In this document: piece after piece, positions 16,267-24,745 of the stretch | Numbering within the stretch: the stretch's first letter is position 1 | Layout of the letters: every line of letters begins with the position of its first letter | Origin: Nitrososphaerota archaeon | Lineage (GTDB): Archaea; Thermoproteota; Nitrososphaeria; Nitrososphaerales; Gagatemarchaeaceae | NCBI GenBank assembly: GCA_029785825.1 | Contig: JAFLYY010000001.1 | Span: 1,581,374 to 1,645,373 of the forward strand | Length of the DNA: 64,000 nt | Direction of reading: 5' to 3' | Made by a program: the position numbers and the translations under genes | Notes under the pieces: model-generated | What the model was told of the DNA's origin: nothing | The model's input: only the letters and a program-made list of their open reading frames with translations | Databases searched by the model: none

Positions 16267-17499
16267 CTGGGCAGGGCTAGAGCCCTAGCGTTCACCTCCC
16301 TCGGCCATTTCATAAACGACGGCTCGGTCTTCCTCCTTCCTCTGATCGTCGATCTTCTTGGAAGCCAGCACGGAGCCACACACTTTGAACAGGCAATTCT
16401 GCTCTTCTTGTTCTACTTCAGCTCGATGGCGTCCAGTGTTTTTGTCGGCAGGCGGGCAGACAAGACAGGGGCGCCCGGGATGTTGATGGCAGTCGGGATT
16501 GCGTGTCTGGGGGTGGGGCTGATCGGGTTCTTTGCTACAATGATCTACACGGCAGGCACCGAGCTCTTCACCCTGGCCCTGCTCTTCGACTCCGTCATGG
16601 GGTTCGGGAGCGCGTTCTATCATCCCCTAGGAGGGAGCATCCTGCAGTCCTCGTTCGACCGCGACAACACTGGAAGGGCCCTGGGCTTGAACGGGGCCCT
16701 GGGGAGCGTCGGCAGAGCGCTGTACCCGCTGATTTACGGGGCAGCAGTCTTGATGGTCACGATACCCGACTCGGTGGCGGCCTTTGGGCTTGTCGGTGTC
16801 GTTGCGGCGGTTCTCATATGGGTCGGACTCGGGGCGGCCAGGACGGGCAGGAAGCAGGAGGGACGAGAAGGTCAACCTCTCCGGAGGTCGCTCACCAGGC
16901 CGATGGTAATCCTGATGATAATCACCTTCATCAGGTCGGCGGCGATATTCGGGGTTGCCGCGTACGTACAGATATTCCTCACCGCCCAGAGGGGAGTGGG
17001 AGTAGGGTCCCTTCTTGGAGTCCTGACGGCTATCTACTTCGCTCCAGCCATCGTGGGGCAGCCTCTGTTCGGATGGCTCATGGACAGAGTCGACCATAGG
17101 CTGATTATGGCTGTATCAGCGGCCGGCGCCTCCACATCCATTGTGGGCTTCGTCAGCGCGGGTGGAGCCATGAGCTACGCCTTCCTCTCCCTCTTCGGAT
17201 TCTTCGCGTACACAGGGTTTCCAGTACTGCTGTCCCTCGCGGCGGACTATGCGCCTGCTGGAGCCTCGAGCCTGGGCAACTCACTGGTCTGGGGGTTGGG
17301 GACCACAGGGGGGAATGCGCTGGGTCCCCTGATGGTATACGCGTTGGTGCTCAACGACTACGGCAGGCTCGGCGCTACCTTCGAGTATATGGCTGTCTTG
17401 GCGCTGGTTTCCGCTGTAGGCGCGGTTCTGATTCCGAAACCCAAGGAGAGAAAAAGCGATCCCGGGACAGAGGTGAGGCTCGTCGAGAGGACCGCGTGA
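16267..17499 (+). CDS. MFS transporter with non-canonical start
   Basis: This is a twelve-helix major facilitator with the first-helix motif LGHFINDGSVFLLPL and the loop 2-3 motif GRRADKTG. Homology extends upstream of the first ordinary start codon (TTG at 16408) by about 45 residues, through helix 1. Between the in-frame stop at 16192 and 16408 there is no ATG, GTG or TTG, so CTG at 16267 is the best guess. A frameshift or sequence error is possible. The class II aldolase stop lies 26 bases upstream. The substrate is unknown. Confidence 0.8.
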   Translation: MGRARALAFTSLGHFINDGSVFLLPLIVDLLGSQHGATHFEQAILLFLFYFSSMASSVFVGRRADKTGAPGMLMAVGIACLGVGLIGFFATMIYTAGTELFTLALLFDSVMGFGSAFYHPLGGSILQSSFDRDNTGRALGLNGALGSVGRALYPLIYGAAVLMVTIPDSVAAFGLVGVVAAVLIWVGLGAARTGRKQEGREGQPLRRSLTRPMVILMIITFIRSAAIFGVAAYVQIFLTAQRGVGVGSLLGVLTAIYFAPAIVGQPLFGWLMDRVDHRLIMAVSAAGASTSIVGFVSAGGAMSYAFLSLFGFFAYTGFPVLLSLAADYAPAGASSLGNSLVWGLGTTGGNALGPLMVYALVLNDYGRLGATFEYMAVLALVSAVGAVLIPKPKERKSDPGTEVRLVERTA

Positions 17500-17518
17500 T
17501 AAGACAATCCCGAAATCG

Positions 17519-17992
17519 TCAAAGCGCCTTCGGGGGCTTCAGATGCTTCCGTAAGAGGTACGGAGCGACGTGCGTCCCGTACTTCTCCTTCAGGCTCTTC
17601 GGAAGAAAACGGTATGCTCTGACCACCTTCCTGCATTTCGGTGCGCCGCACCTGCACTTCATCCTGAAACCGGGCCAGTCCACGTCGGTGGAGTAGTCAA
17701 ATGTCAGTTCCTCCCACTTCCGGATATCCCTGGCGGCTATGACTGACATGCCCGAGACCACACAGGTGGGCTCGCAGGAGTGGTTCAGATACCATTCGAT
17801 TCCGTTCTTCTTCGGCACGATGTATCTGTCGTAGTCGACCTGTATAGTGTATGGCCACACGTCATGTGGTATGTTCCAAATCCACTTCGTCTTCCCCTGG
17901 AACCTGACCACCACCTCCGAACGCCTGATGGCTCGCGCCGCGAAAATCCCCTTTCCTTTGGGCCCCGCGTCTCCCACCTTGAAGCGAGTCAA
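17519..17992 (-). CDS. SET-domain protein lysine methyltransferase
   Basis: The 157-residue protein is a minimal SET domain. It shows GPKGKGIFA (10-18) for S-adenosylmethionine binding, the pseudoknot motif NHSCEPTC (from Asn70), ELTFDY ending in the catalytic Tyr100, and a post-SET zinc cluster CRCGAPKC (Cys113, Cys115, Cys120) that would use Cys73 as fourth ligand. It probably methylates lysines of a chromatin or ribosomal protein. SET proteins are known in some archaea but their targets are largely unknown. Its start overlaps the end of the upstream MFS gene by four bases, so the two are likely cotranscribed. Confidence 0.9.
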   Translation of the reverse strand: MTRFKVGDAGPKGKGIFAARAIRRSEVVVRFQGKTKWIWNIPHDVWPYTIQVDYDRYIVPKKNGIEWYLNHSCEPTCVVSGMSVIAARDIRKWEELTFDYSTDVDWPGFRMKCRCGAPKCRKVVRAYRFLPKSLKEKYGTHVAPYLLRKHLKPPKAL

Positions 17993-19275
17993 GGACCTTT
18001 ACCTCCTCGAATGGGCACTCTCGGGCGCTCAGGGAGGAACCGGAACATCAACGCGACGCAGACCAGCGTCCCGACGAGACTTGCCAATATGGGGGCATCG
18101 TAGCCCAGATACTGGTAGAGGAACCCCCCGATTATCGGCGCTGGGAAGGCGACCAGCCCCCTAAAGGCTGCCACCTTCCCCCCAACCCCTCCTCGAGTCT
18201 TCGGTGGGGCGTGGGTCATCAGGAGGGAGGAGACCCCCGGGACCCAGGTGGTGACCGAGACCCCGAAGACGACGGAGAAGACTAGGAACTCGGAAAGGCT
18301 GTTCGAGAACATCCAGCCAGTCATCAGCACGGTTCCAAGGGCTTCGGAGGCTATCAGAGTCTTCTTCGGCCCGAGCCGGATCAGGAGCCGAGTGGCAGGG
18401 TATTGTGAAGCCAGCATGGCCAGGTACCACACTGCCACCAGGAGACCTATCTCTTGTGGGGAGAAGTGGAACTGATCTTGGGCCATGGCATAGATGATGT
18501 TGGAGCTGATGCCGAAGGCGAAGGCATCGGTTGCGAGCGCGCCGTAGTATCCCCATGCCGACCTTGGGAACGTGAACGCCTCTCTGAGCGAGAATCTCGG
18601 ACCCTGTTCGGGCTCAGCGGTCATGGTGTGCTTCGTCTCCGAGAGTTCCCTCCAGTAGAGAAAAAGGTCCAGTGACTCGAGAAGCGCGGCCGCGGCGAAG
18701 ATTGCCAGGTAACCAGTGGTTCCAGCCACCGAGCCCGCCAGGGCAGGGGACACCACGCCGGGGACAGTCCCCAGGAAGAACACCAAGCTGTAGGCGACGT
18801 CCATCTTGTGGGGGTCGAGGGCGACCGACTCTGCAACCATGGCCTGTGATGCGGGGCTTCCCATAATCGACACGCCGTAGAGGATGAACGCAACGAGGAC
18901 CAGATACCGGTTCCCAGTTAACGCGGTCCCCACGAAGCATAGCATGGATGCTACTGTAGTCGCGCTTCCCAGCATAATCGAGCCCTTTCTGCTGTGGAGG
19001 TCAGAGTAGTGGCCGGCGAGAGGCTGGATGAAAGTTGCACCTGCGCCCGAGAAGCGGCTTCCCACAGCCTGGAGAATCCCAATGGCTGGAATTCCGAGCC
19101 CGATGGATAGGGGGAAGAGCTGGAGGGCAAAGTTGAGCATGCCGATGTAGACCCCAGAGACTAGACCGGTGACCGCGATTACCCTGATGTTCCTGTTCAG
19201 CAACAGCACACGGGAGACGCCGAGCACGCCCTGCTTCTGGTTGTCCACTTGGAAGCCGCCGCGAAGGGCGGTCAA
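17989..19275 (-). CDS. MFS transporter
   Basis: The 428-residue polytopic membrane protein has about twelve hydrophobic segments and the MFS loop 2-3 motif AGHYSDLHSRKG, with a central cytoplasmic loop after helix 6 (WRELSETKHTMTAEPEQG). It looks like a drug- or metabolite-export permease, but no substrate can be inferred. The downstream SET-domain gene overlaps by four bases, an odd pairing. A second unrelated MFS gene lies convergently at 16267-17499. Confidence 0.9.
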   Translation of the reverse strand: MTALRGGFQVDNQKQGVLGVSRVLLLNRNIRVIAVTGLVSGVYIGMLNFALQLFPLSIGLGIPAIGILQAVGSRFSGAGATFIQPLAGHYSDLHSRKGSIMLGSATTVASMLCFVGTALTGNRYLVLVAFILYGVSIMGSPASQAMVAESVALDPHKMDVAYSLVFFLGTVPGVVSPALAGSVAGTTGYLAIFAAAALLESLDLFLYWRELSETKHTMTAEPEQGPRFSLREAFTFPRSAWGYYGALATDAFAFGISSNIIYAMAQDQFHFSPQEIGLLVAVWYLAMLASQYPATRLLIRLGPKKTLIASEALGTVLMTGWMFSNSLSEFLVFSVVFGVSVTTWVPGVSSLLMTHAPPKTRGGVGGKVAAFRGLVAFPAPIIGGFLYQYLGYDAPILASLVGTLVCVALMFRFLPERPRVPIRGGKGP

Positions 19276-19560
19276 GAGCCCGGGTTATCCTTTGCAGCTC
19301 ATAGCACACAAGACGCCCATGTCGGTCTGCGCCGCGGCGCCTGCGATTCGGTCGGGGGTTCGGCTCTCCAGGGCGGATGTCCAATGCGAAGTACTCCAGC
19401 CGGGGAGCGCAAGGGGGGAGAGGGACGTGCACATCCTGGTCAAGAGTACGTCGGGATGGCGGAGACGTTCCCCAGCGGCTAGAACCGGCTCGCTAGGAAC
19501 GGCTGATGTCGGGAGCGTAGTCCAGCTCAGGGTTATCTGAGACTTCATGGTGACTTGTTT
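19276..19560. other. Intergenic region without a recognised gene
   Basis: This stretch separates the divergent MFS and dph2 genes. Apart from GC-rich sequence and weak purine runs, no protein, RNA gene or repeat was recognised. Confidence 0.4.
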
Positions 19561-19578
19561 CGCGGCCTTAAGGCCGCG
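19561..19578. repeat. Perfect 18-bp palindrome
   Basis: The sequence CGCGGCCTTAAGGCCGCG is identical to its reverse complement. It lies about 45 bases before the dph2 TATA box (19622-19629). It could be a protein-binding site or, with a TTAA loop, a 7-bp hairpin. Confidence 0.6.
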
Positions 19579-19675
19579 CTCTTCTGGCGTATGTCAGTAC
19601 GGTGCCGTCCGCTTCCCCCAAGTATATAACAGGCCTCGGAAGGCGCTTCTCGAAACCGCATCCGAGAAATGCCCC

Positions 19676-20707
19676 ATGACTGTGAAAATCGATGAAAACA
19701 AGGTATTCAGGATAATCGAGACCAAGAATCCCAAGGTGATTCTGGTCAACGCCCCCGGGGGTCTGCTGAGGCAGACCAAGGAGCTGATGGAGCGGGTGAG
19801 AGAGAGATATGGTGTGACTGCCATTCTGTCGGGAGACAGCTGTTTCGGCATCTGTGACACTGTCGACGATGAAGTGGGAAAACTTCAAGCGGATTTGGCG
19901 TTACATATTGGGCACAACGCGGCTATCGAACGGGCCGGCGAGTACACTTACCTGATTGATGCCGTTGACGACGTGGAGTTCGCTGGAGTGATAGAGAAGG
20001 CCACGAAAGCTCTCGCCCCCTACAGGCGCGTAGGGCTAGCCACGTTCAGCCAGCACCTCCATCAGCTCCGCCCCGTGAGGGAGGCCCTGGAGGCCAGGGG
20101 ATTCCAGGTCAGGGTAGGGAAGGGCAACAAGCTAATGCTTGAAGGGCAAGTCTTCGGCTGCGACTTCTCCACCGCATTCCCGATCCGGGACGAAGTGGAC
20201 GCGTTCGCCCTCCTAGGGGAGAGCGAATTCCACGCGGTGGGGCTGGCGCTGGCGACAGGGAAACCCACCTTCATGCTGGACCCATACATGGAAGAGGTGA
20301 CCGACATGAAGGAGGCTGCAGAGGAGAGGTTGAAGAAGGCGATACTCGCAGTTTACAAGGCCAGGGACGCGAGGGTCTTCGGAGTCATCACCGGGCTGAA
20401 GGAGGGACAGAAGATGCTCGGGAGGAGCAGGTGGATATCAAAGCGACTCGAAATGAACGGGAGAAAGGTAATCCAATTAGCTATGAGCGAGGTGACCGCC
20501 GAGCGACTTGCACCGCACCGGGAGATAGAGGCGTTCGTCCAGACAGCGTGCCCGCGGATTTCCATTGATGGGTTCACCTTCGACAGGCCGGTCCTTTCGA
20601 TCCCCCAGGCGGACGCACTAGTTGCGCTTATTGAGGGGAGGGAAATGGGGGAGTTCCTTGAGCGCGCGAAGTGGATTGAGCTCACGGTGGGGCTGATTAA
20701 GAAATGA
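19676..20707 (+). CDS. dph2: Diphthamide biosynthesis 3-amino-3-carboxypropyltransferase Dph2
   Basis: This unusual radical SAM-like enzyme transfers the 3-amino-3-carboxypropyl group of S-adenosylmethionine to a histidine of elongation factor 2, the first step of diphthamide synthesis. The 343-residue protein keeps all three iron-sulfur cysteines: Cys56 (GDSCFGICD), Cys162 (VFGCDFS) and Cys292 (QTACPRIS), spaced as in the Pyrococcus enzyme. The ATG at 19676 gives the family length. A strong TATA box gtatataac at 19622-19629 lies 47 bases upstream, leaving a short leader. Its stop overlaps the csl4 start (ATGA). Confidence 0.95.
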   Translation: MTVKIDENKVFRIIETKNPKVILVNAPGGLLRQTKELMERVRERYGVTAILSGDSCFGICDTVDDEVGKLQADLALHIGHNAAIERAGEYTYLIDAVDDVEFAGVIEKATKALAPYRRVGLATFSQHLHQLRPVREALEARGFQVRVGKGNKLMLEGQVFGCDFSTAFPIRDEVDAFALLGESEFHAVGLALATGKPTFMLDPYMEEVTDMKEAAEERLKKAILAVYKARDARVFGVITGLKEGQKMLGRSRWISKRLEMNGRKVIQLAMSEVTAERLAPHREIEAFVQTACPRISIDGFTFDRPVLSIPQADALVALIEGREMGEFLERAKWIELTVGLIKK

Positions 20708-21291
20708 AAGAGGCAAAGAGGGTCCAGGGGGTCCTCCCGGGAGACAGGCTGGCGGTGTCTGAGGAGTTCCTCCCAGGCTCCCACACCTACGACTCTTCGG
20801 GGCTAATCAGATCCTTGACGGCGGGGTCTGTGGTGAAGGACGCAAAGAGCATGGAGATATCGGTTAAGCCGGCAGCGGAGCCCGAACTGTTCAGGGTGGA
20901 CGATTGGGTCACCGGACAGGTAGAGGCAACCCAGGCGAACTCGGCCAATGTGCATATCTTCTTCCATAACGGAAAGCCCAACCACAAGGACTTCTCCGGG
21001 ATGCTCTCGCTCAGGGGGTTGTCTGGGGGCGGGAGGGGGGAGAGAGGGGCAAGGAGGACGACCCCGGTGAAGTCGGGGGACATAGTCAGGTGCAGGGTGT
21101 TCAGCCTGGTCAATGGTATCATCCACCTCAACATCGACGAGCCAGACATGGGGGTGGTGTCAGCGCTCTGCGGCATCTGTGGGAAGCCCCTCCAAAGGGG
21201 GAGCGCGACGAAGGTGAAGTGCGACGAGTGCGGCAACGTCGAGGATAGGAAGCGGACAAGGGATTTCGGGACCGTTCCGATAGAGCCTTAG
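20704..21291 (+). CDS. csl4: Exosome complex subunit Csl4
   Basis: Csl4 caps the archaeal RNA exosome and helps recruit substrates and DnaG. The 195-residue product has the N-terminal RPL27-like domain (GVLPGDRLAVSEEFLPGSHTYD), a central S1 RNA-binding domain and a C-terminal zinc ribbon with CGICGKPL and CDECGN. A glycine-arginine-rich loop in the S1 domain is somewhat longer than usual. The gene overlaps dph2 by four bases and precedes rpoL and tfs, an order conserved in many archaea that links RNA decay to transcription. Confidence 0.94.
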   Translation: MKEAKRVQGVLPGDRLAVSEEFLPGSHTYDSSGLIRSLTAGSVVKDAKSMEISVKPAAEPELFRVDDWVTGQVEATQANSANVHIFFHNGKPNHKDFSGMLSLRGLSGGGRGERGARRTTPVKSGDIVRCRVFSLVNGIIHLNIDEPDMGVVSALCGICGKPLQRGSATKVKCDECGNVEDRKRTRDFGTVPIEP

Positions 21292-21364
21292 TCGGAAGCC
21301 GACCTACTTGAGACGAGTGTTCCTATTTCCTTAAAAGCTCGAGACAGGGGGCCCGTCAGGCAAA

Positions 21365-21652
21365 ATGCAGGTCCAGACCATCAGTGAAGACGAGAAGGGG
21401 CTTACGGTCGAGATCACAGGGGAGGACTACTCACTCGCGGAAATCGTCCACCATGAGCTCCTAGAGGAGAAGAGCGTCACCTTCGCAGGGGTAATCCCTC
21501 CGCACCCATTGATCAAGAAGCTGGTACTGAAGGTCAGGGCCCAGAGGATGAAGCCCGAGAAGGCTTTCGCAAACAGTGTCGAAAGGGCGATGGAGACCAC
21601 CAAGGAGCTCTACGGCGGAGTGAAGAAAGCACTCGGTGGTGGATCTTCGTGA
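21365..21652 (+). CDS. rpoL: DNA-directed RNA polymerase subunit L (Rpb11-like)
   Basis: The 95-residue product is the archaeal RpoL subunit, which pairs with RpoD to form the alpha-like assembly platform of RNA polymerase. Diagnostic features are GEDYSLAEIVHHELLE and FAGVIPPHPLIKKLVLKVR, followed by the C-terminal dimerisation helix. A TATA-like ccttaaaag near 21331-21339 lies about 28 bases before the ATG, so it has its own promoter besides the csl4 operon. Its stop overlaps the tfs GTG start. Confidence 0.95.
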   Translation: MQVQTISEDEKGLTVEITGEDYSLAEIVHHELLEEKSVTFAGVIPPHPLIKKLVLKVRAQRMKPEKAFANSVERAMETTKELYGGVKKALGGGSS

Positions 21653-22005
21653 CGCTGAAGTTCTGTCCCAAATGCGGAACCAGACTCAAGCTCAAGGAAG
21701 ACAAGAGCGCTAAAGGTGTAAAGACGCTAACGTTTCTCTGCGAGAATTGTGGTTGGAAAGACCCGAAAGCCGGTAAGACCGTGACCCAGGCGACCGAGGA
21801 AGAACTGTCAGCCACGCCGCAGATTAAGGTGGTCGGGGAGAGAGAGGAGAAGCTCAACTCTCTTCCCACGACAAAGATAGAGTGCCCGAAGTGCGGTCAC
21901 AACGAAGCGTTCTGGTGGTTCCTTCAGACGAGGAGCGGAGACGAACCTCCGACCCAGTTCTACCGCTGTGTGAAATGCAACCACACGTGGAGATCATACA
22001 GCTGA
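21649..22005 (+). CDS. tfs: Transcription factor S (TFS)
   Basis: TFS rescues backtracked RNA polymerase by stimulating transcript cleavage, like TFIIS. The 118-residue protein has an N-terminal zinc ribbon (CPKCG at 6-9 and CENCG at 30-33). The C-terminal catalytic ribbon has CPKCG...CVKCN and the acidic tip QTRSGDEPPTQFYRC that reaches into the polymerase pore. The GTG start overlaps the rpoL TGA, so the two are translationally coupled. All catalytic residues are present. Confidence 0.96.
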   Translation: MTLKFCPKCGTRLKLKEDKSAKGVKTLTFLCENCGWKDPKAGKTVTQATEEELSATPQIKVVGEREEKLNSLPTTKIECPKCGHNEAFWWFLQTRSGDEPPTQFYRCVKCNHTWRSYS

Positions 22006-22015
22006 CTTTCGTCCT

Positions 22016-23011
22016 TTGGCGCCGAATCAAACTAGGCTCCAACGTTCACTGACTCGTTATTGTGGGATGGAGAAGGCGAGAGTCGGCGTCGGGTACAAGT
22101 CGCTGACCGGCAGTGAAACAGCCTTCGTGAGACCCGACGCCAGGTTCTCGACTGCGAGCGTCTTCAAGATCTTCGTCTTGGTCGACTTCTTCCGGCGCTG
22201 CTTGGAGCGTAATCTCGACCCTGACACCCGCGTCCCCCTCAAGGACGCTGACAGGTCCCCCGGCTCGGGGGTCCTGCAGTACCTGGGAGAAGGCGCTGCG
22301 CTCCGGCTCCGGGACTATGGCAGACTGATGATGATAATCAGTGACAACACGGCAGCGGATGTCCTCTTCGATTATCTGGGCCCAGACAGCGTGGCTGACA
22401 CGGTCTCGTGGCTCGGGCTCGAGAATACTGTCGTGAAGTCTGGCTGCAAGGACATCCTAACCTACGAACAGGGCACTGCTGAAGTGAAGCGCAAACTCGG
22501 GCTTCTTGGGCTGGACTCAAGGAGGCTCGACCGTCAGGAGGCTCTTGCCCTCCTCAGGAAGAACATCCACAGACTCTCTGGGGTCCGCCCCCTAAAGGAG
22601 CTCGAAGCGTCCCTCTCCGACGAAGAGAGAAAGGCCCCCTCAAACAAGTTCTGTGAGGACGACCTTACCTCTCCCAGGGACCTGATTACGACTCTGGAGC
22701 GGGTCTACAGCGAACGGGTTCTCGGGAAGTTCACTGGGGAGTTCCTCGATATCATGGCCATGTGCGAGACGGGTCTGAACAGAATAAGGCGGGGCATTCC
22801 CCGGGACGCGATGCTGGCTCACAAGACCGGGACGGTAAGGGGGGTGGTCAACGATGCCGGCATAGTGATCAGGGGCCGGGAAGCCTACGCCCTAGTGGTC
22901 CTGGTGAATGGGATTCAGGCAGGTGCAAGTGGAGGCTGCGTGAGGAAGGGAGAGAAGATCATAGCCGACATCTCCGCAATGGCGTGGAAGGCGGAGAAGG
23001 CGCGGAGTTAG
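22016..23011 (+). CDS. Class A beta-lactamase-like serine hydrolase
   Basis: The roughly 330-residue protein has the three motifs of penicillin-recognising serine hydrolases in order: SxxK at Ser48-Lys51, SDN at 109-111 and KTG at 270-272. The omega-loop glutamate of true class A beta-lactamases is not clear in the region that should carry ExxLN. No signal peptide is present, so it appears cytoplasmic. Archaeal members may act on peptides or lactones rather than antibiotics. TTG at 22016 fits the family start, but ATG at 22067 is an alternative. It follows tfs closely but is probably unrelated in function. Confidence 0.82.
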   Translation: MAPNQTRLQRSLTRYCGMEKARVGVGYKSLTGSETAFVRPDARFSTASVFKIFVLVDFFRRCLERNLDPDTRVPLKDADRSPGSGVLQYLGEGAALRLRDYGRLMMIISDNTAADVLFDYLGPDSVADTVSWLGLENTVVKSGCKDILTYEQGTAEVKRKLGLLGLDSRRLDRQEALALLRKNIHRLSGVRPLKELEASLSDEERKAPSNKFCEDDLTSPRDLITTLERVYSERVLGKFTGEFLDIMAMCETGLNRIRRGIPRDAMLAHKTGTVRGVVNDAGIVIRGREAYALVVLVNGIQAGASGGCVRKGEKIIADISAMAWKAEKARS

Positions 23012-23038
23012 AAACCATCAAGCGGATTGCACCGCCGT

Positions 23039-23596
23039 TCAGACGTCGTCTCTGGTAAGGATTTCCACGGCGTCTCCTCCCGCTATCAGGATGTCGGCAC
23101 TGGCCGCGGGGATGGAAGCCACGTCTTCTGCGTCGAAGGGCCCGTAGCGTCTCATGTCGAGACCCACCAGCTCGTTGACGTGTCTGACGAACCTCACGGT
23201 TACGTTCCTCTGGTTCTCGGTCGCGTGAGCGAACTCGACGAAGGACGGCTGGCCGGAAGAGACGGCATCTACCAGGGTCTGGAAACGCCTCTGGAATCTC
23301 TGCTCTGCTGAGCACACATACCTCTCCTCGGGGAGGAGCTGCAGGACTGCGTTCTGTTTCATAGCCTTTCTCGTCCTCACCTTTAGGAGCTGGCTCACCA
23401 TCGACTCGATGAGCCTAGTCTGGGTGGCGGCCAGCCTGACGGCGACCTCGGAGGCCCCCGCCCCCGCCGACCTCTTGAGCTTCTGGCTGTACTCGGAGAC
23501 CTCTGAGTAGAAGTCCCCGGAGAGGGGTAAGAGCCCAGTCGACTGGTTCTCCGAGTCGAGGGTCCTTCTCAGACGGTCGAGGGTGGCCTCAGGCAT
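23039..23596 (-). CDS. GINS complex subunit (Gins51/Gins15 type)
   Basis: GINS links MCM helicase to primase and GAN/Cdc45 in the archaeal replisome. The 185-residue product has the helical A domain with the LLPEERYVCSAEQRF region. The small C-terminal B domain (VTVRFVRHVNELVGLDMRRYGPFDAEDVASIP...DILIAGGDAVEI) follows; this A-then-B order is typical of Gins51. It lies directly downstream of priS with an 8-base overlap, an arrangement widespread in archaea. No Gins23 gene is in the window; some archaea use Gins51 homotetramers. Confidence 0.88.
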   Translation of the reverse strand: MPEATLDRLRRTLDSENQSTGLLPLSGDFYSEVSEYSQKLKRSAGAGASEVAVRLAATQTRLIESMVSQLLKVRTRKAMKQNAVLQLLPEERYVCSAEQRFQRRFQTLVDAVSSGQPSFVEFAHATENQRNVTVRFVRHVNELVGLDMRRYGPFDAEDVASIPAASADILIAGGDAVEILTRDDV

Positions 23597-24704
23597 CTGG
23601 AACGACCTCCCCTAGGCCTCTTGTTAAAATCTGAACGGCGGCGTAGGTCGGTAGTTCGACGGTCGAGGACCTGAACGGCCCAAACTCCTTGTGTCTGACG
23701 CTAAACCGTGGATAGAATGACACCGTAACTGTCACGGGCTTCTGTGTGAGGACGACCGGGTCTGTCTGAGGGTCGAACTCTTCCATTGATCCCACCCTCA
23801 TCTTCGACATCCCCGTGTTCCCGTGGAGGGTTCCTGCCAGCCTGAATACCCTGTGAATGTCGGTAGTCACAGAGGAATCCACCAAGGCGCGCTGAGACGA
23901 TATCGCTTCTGACACGAGCTTCTGGAAGGTTCCCTGGTACACCTCCCTCCGCTTGTCGACGTACCCTGTTATCCTCTTGGTCCATCCTGCGCCCTGGAGG
24001 CCGGGCTGCGCCCGCCGCCGGAGGGTCGACGCTATCGTCTGGGTTAGGGGAAGCGAAGACCCCCTAACGTACTCGGCAACTTCTCCCCGCGCCACCTGAT
24101 CGAGCTGGTCGAATCTGGCGTCGAACACATGGAGGTGGTATCCTCTGTTCCCGGAAAAGTAGACTCTGACCGCCCCTGGGTCGACTCCAAAGTCGTCGGT
24201 GAGGAAACCCACGACTCGTCGGGTGTGGTCCGCGGCGGCCTCGAGGCAGGTCTGACAGGTTCCGTGGAACTCGGCCGTGGGTCCTCCGCACTTCGAGCAC
24301 CTCGCGGCCCGGGGAAGCTTCCCTGAAGTGAAACATTTCTCGCAGTACCAGACGTCGTGCCCTCTCTTACACGCAGTGGGGATGTCTGTGGCGTCGATGT
24401 CGAAAATCAGCTCCGCCCCCAGCCATCCCTTCTCCTCAATGGGTCTAGTTGGGAGCTCATAGCGGGCATTGGAACAGTAAACCGACGATGGAGAGTGCTT
24501 CACAATCTCCGCAAGCGCTTCCCCTTCGCTCTTGAATGAGAGGTGCCTTATCATCCCTCCCCCGAATAGGATGTAGCCGAACTCCCTGGATGCAATCTCC
24601 CCCGGGAATTCAATGGTCGACCGGCCTTTCTCGAAGTAGAACTGCTTGTAGGCCATGCGCAGGAAGGCGGAAGTCTTTTCGTTCATCCGAAACGACTGCA
24701 TCAT
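23589..24704 (-). CDS. priS: DNA primase small (catalytic) subunit PriS
   Basis: PriS synthesises RNA or DNA primers and is the catalytic subunit of the eukaryote-type primase. The 371-residue protein has the metal-binding pair Asp102/Asp104 in FDIDATD and the nucleotide-binding SGNRGYHLHV at 184-193. A zinc-binding insertion has Cys121, Cys124, Cys136 and Cys139, plus a further CxxC at 150-153. The start is ATG at 24704; ATG at 24686 is an alternative. It is followed by the GINS gene with an 8-base overlap. The PriL partner is not in the window. Confidence 0.94.
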   Translation of the reverse strand: MMQSFRMNEKTSAFLRMAYKQFYFEKGRSTIEFPGEIASREFGYILFGGGMIRHLSFKSEGEALAEIVKHSPSSVYCSNARYELPTRPIEEKGWLGAELIFDIDATDIPTACKRGHDVWYCEKCFTSGKLPRAARCSKCGGPTAEFHGTCQTCLEAAADHTRRVVGFLTDDFGVDPGAVRVYFSGNRGYHLHVFDARFDQLDQVARGEVAEYVRGSSLPLTQTIASTLRRRAQPGLQGAGWTKRITGYVDKRREVYQGTFQKLVSEAISSQRALVDSSVTTDIHRVFRLAGTLHGNTGMSKMRVGSMEEFDPQTDPVVLTQKPVTVTVSFYPRFSVRHKEFGPFRSSTVELPTYAAVQILTRGLGEVVPDA

Positions 24705-24745
24705 CAGGCGCGGAAGATAAAGAATCCGTGTCGCCGGGGACAGGC

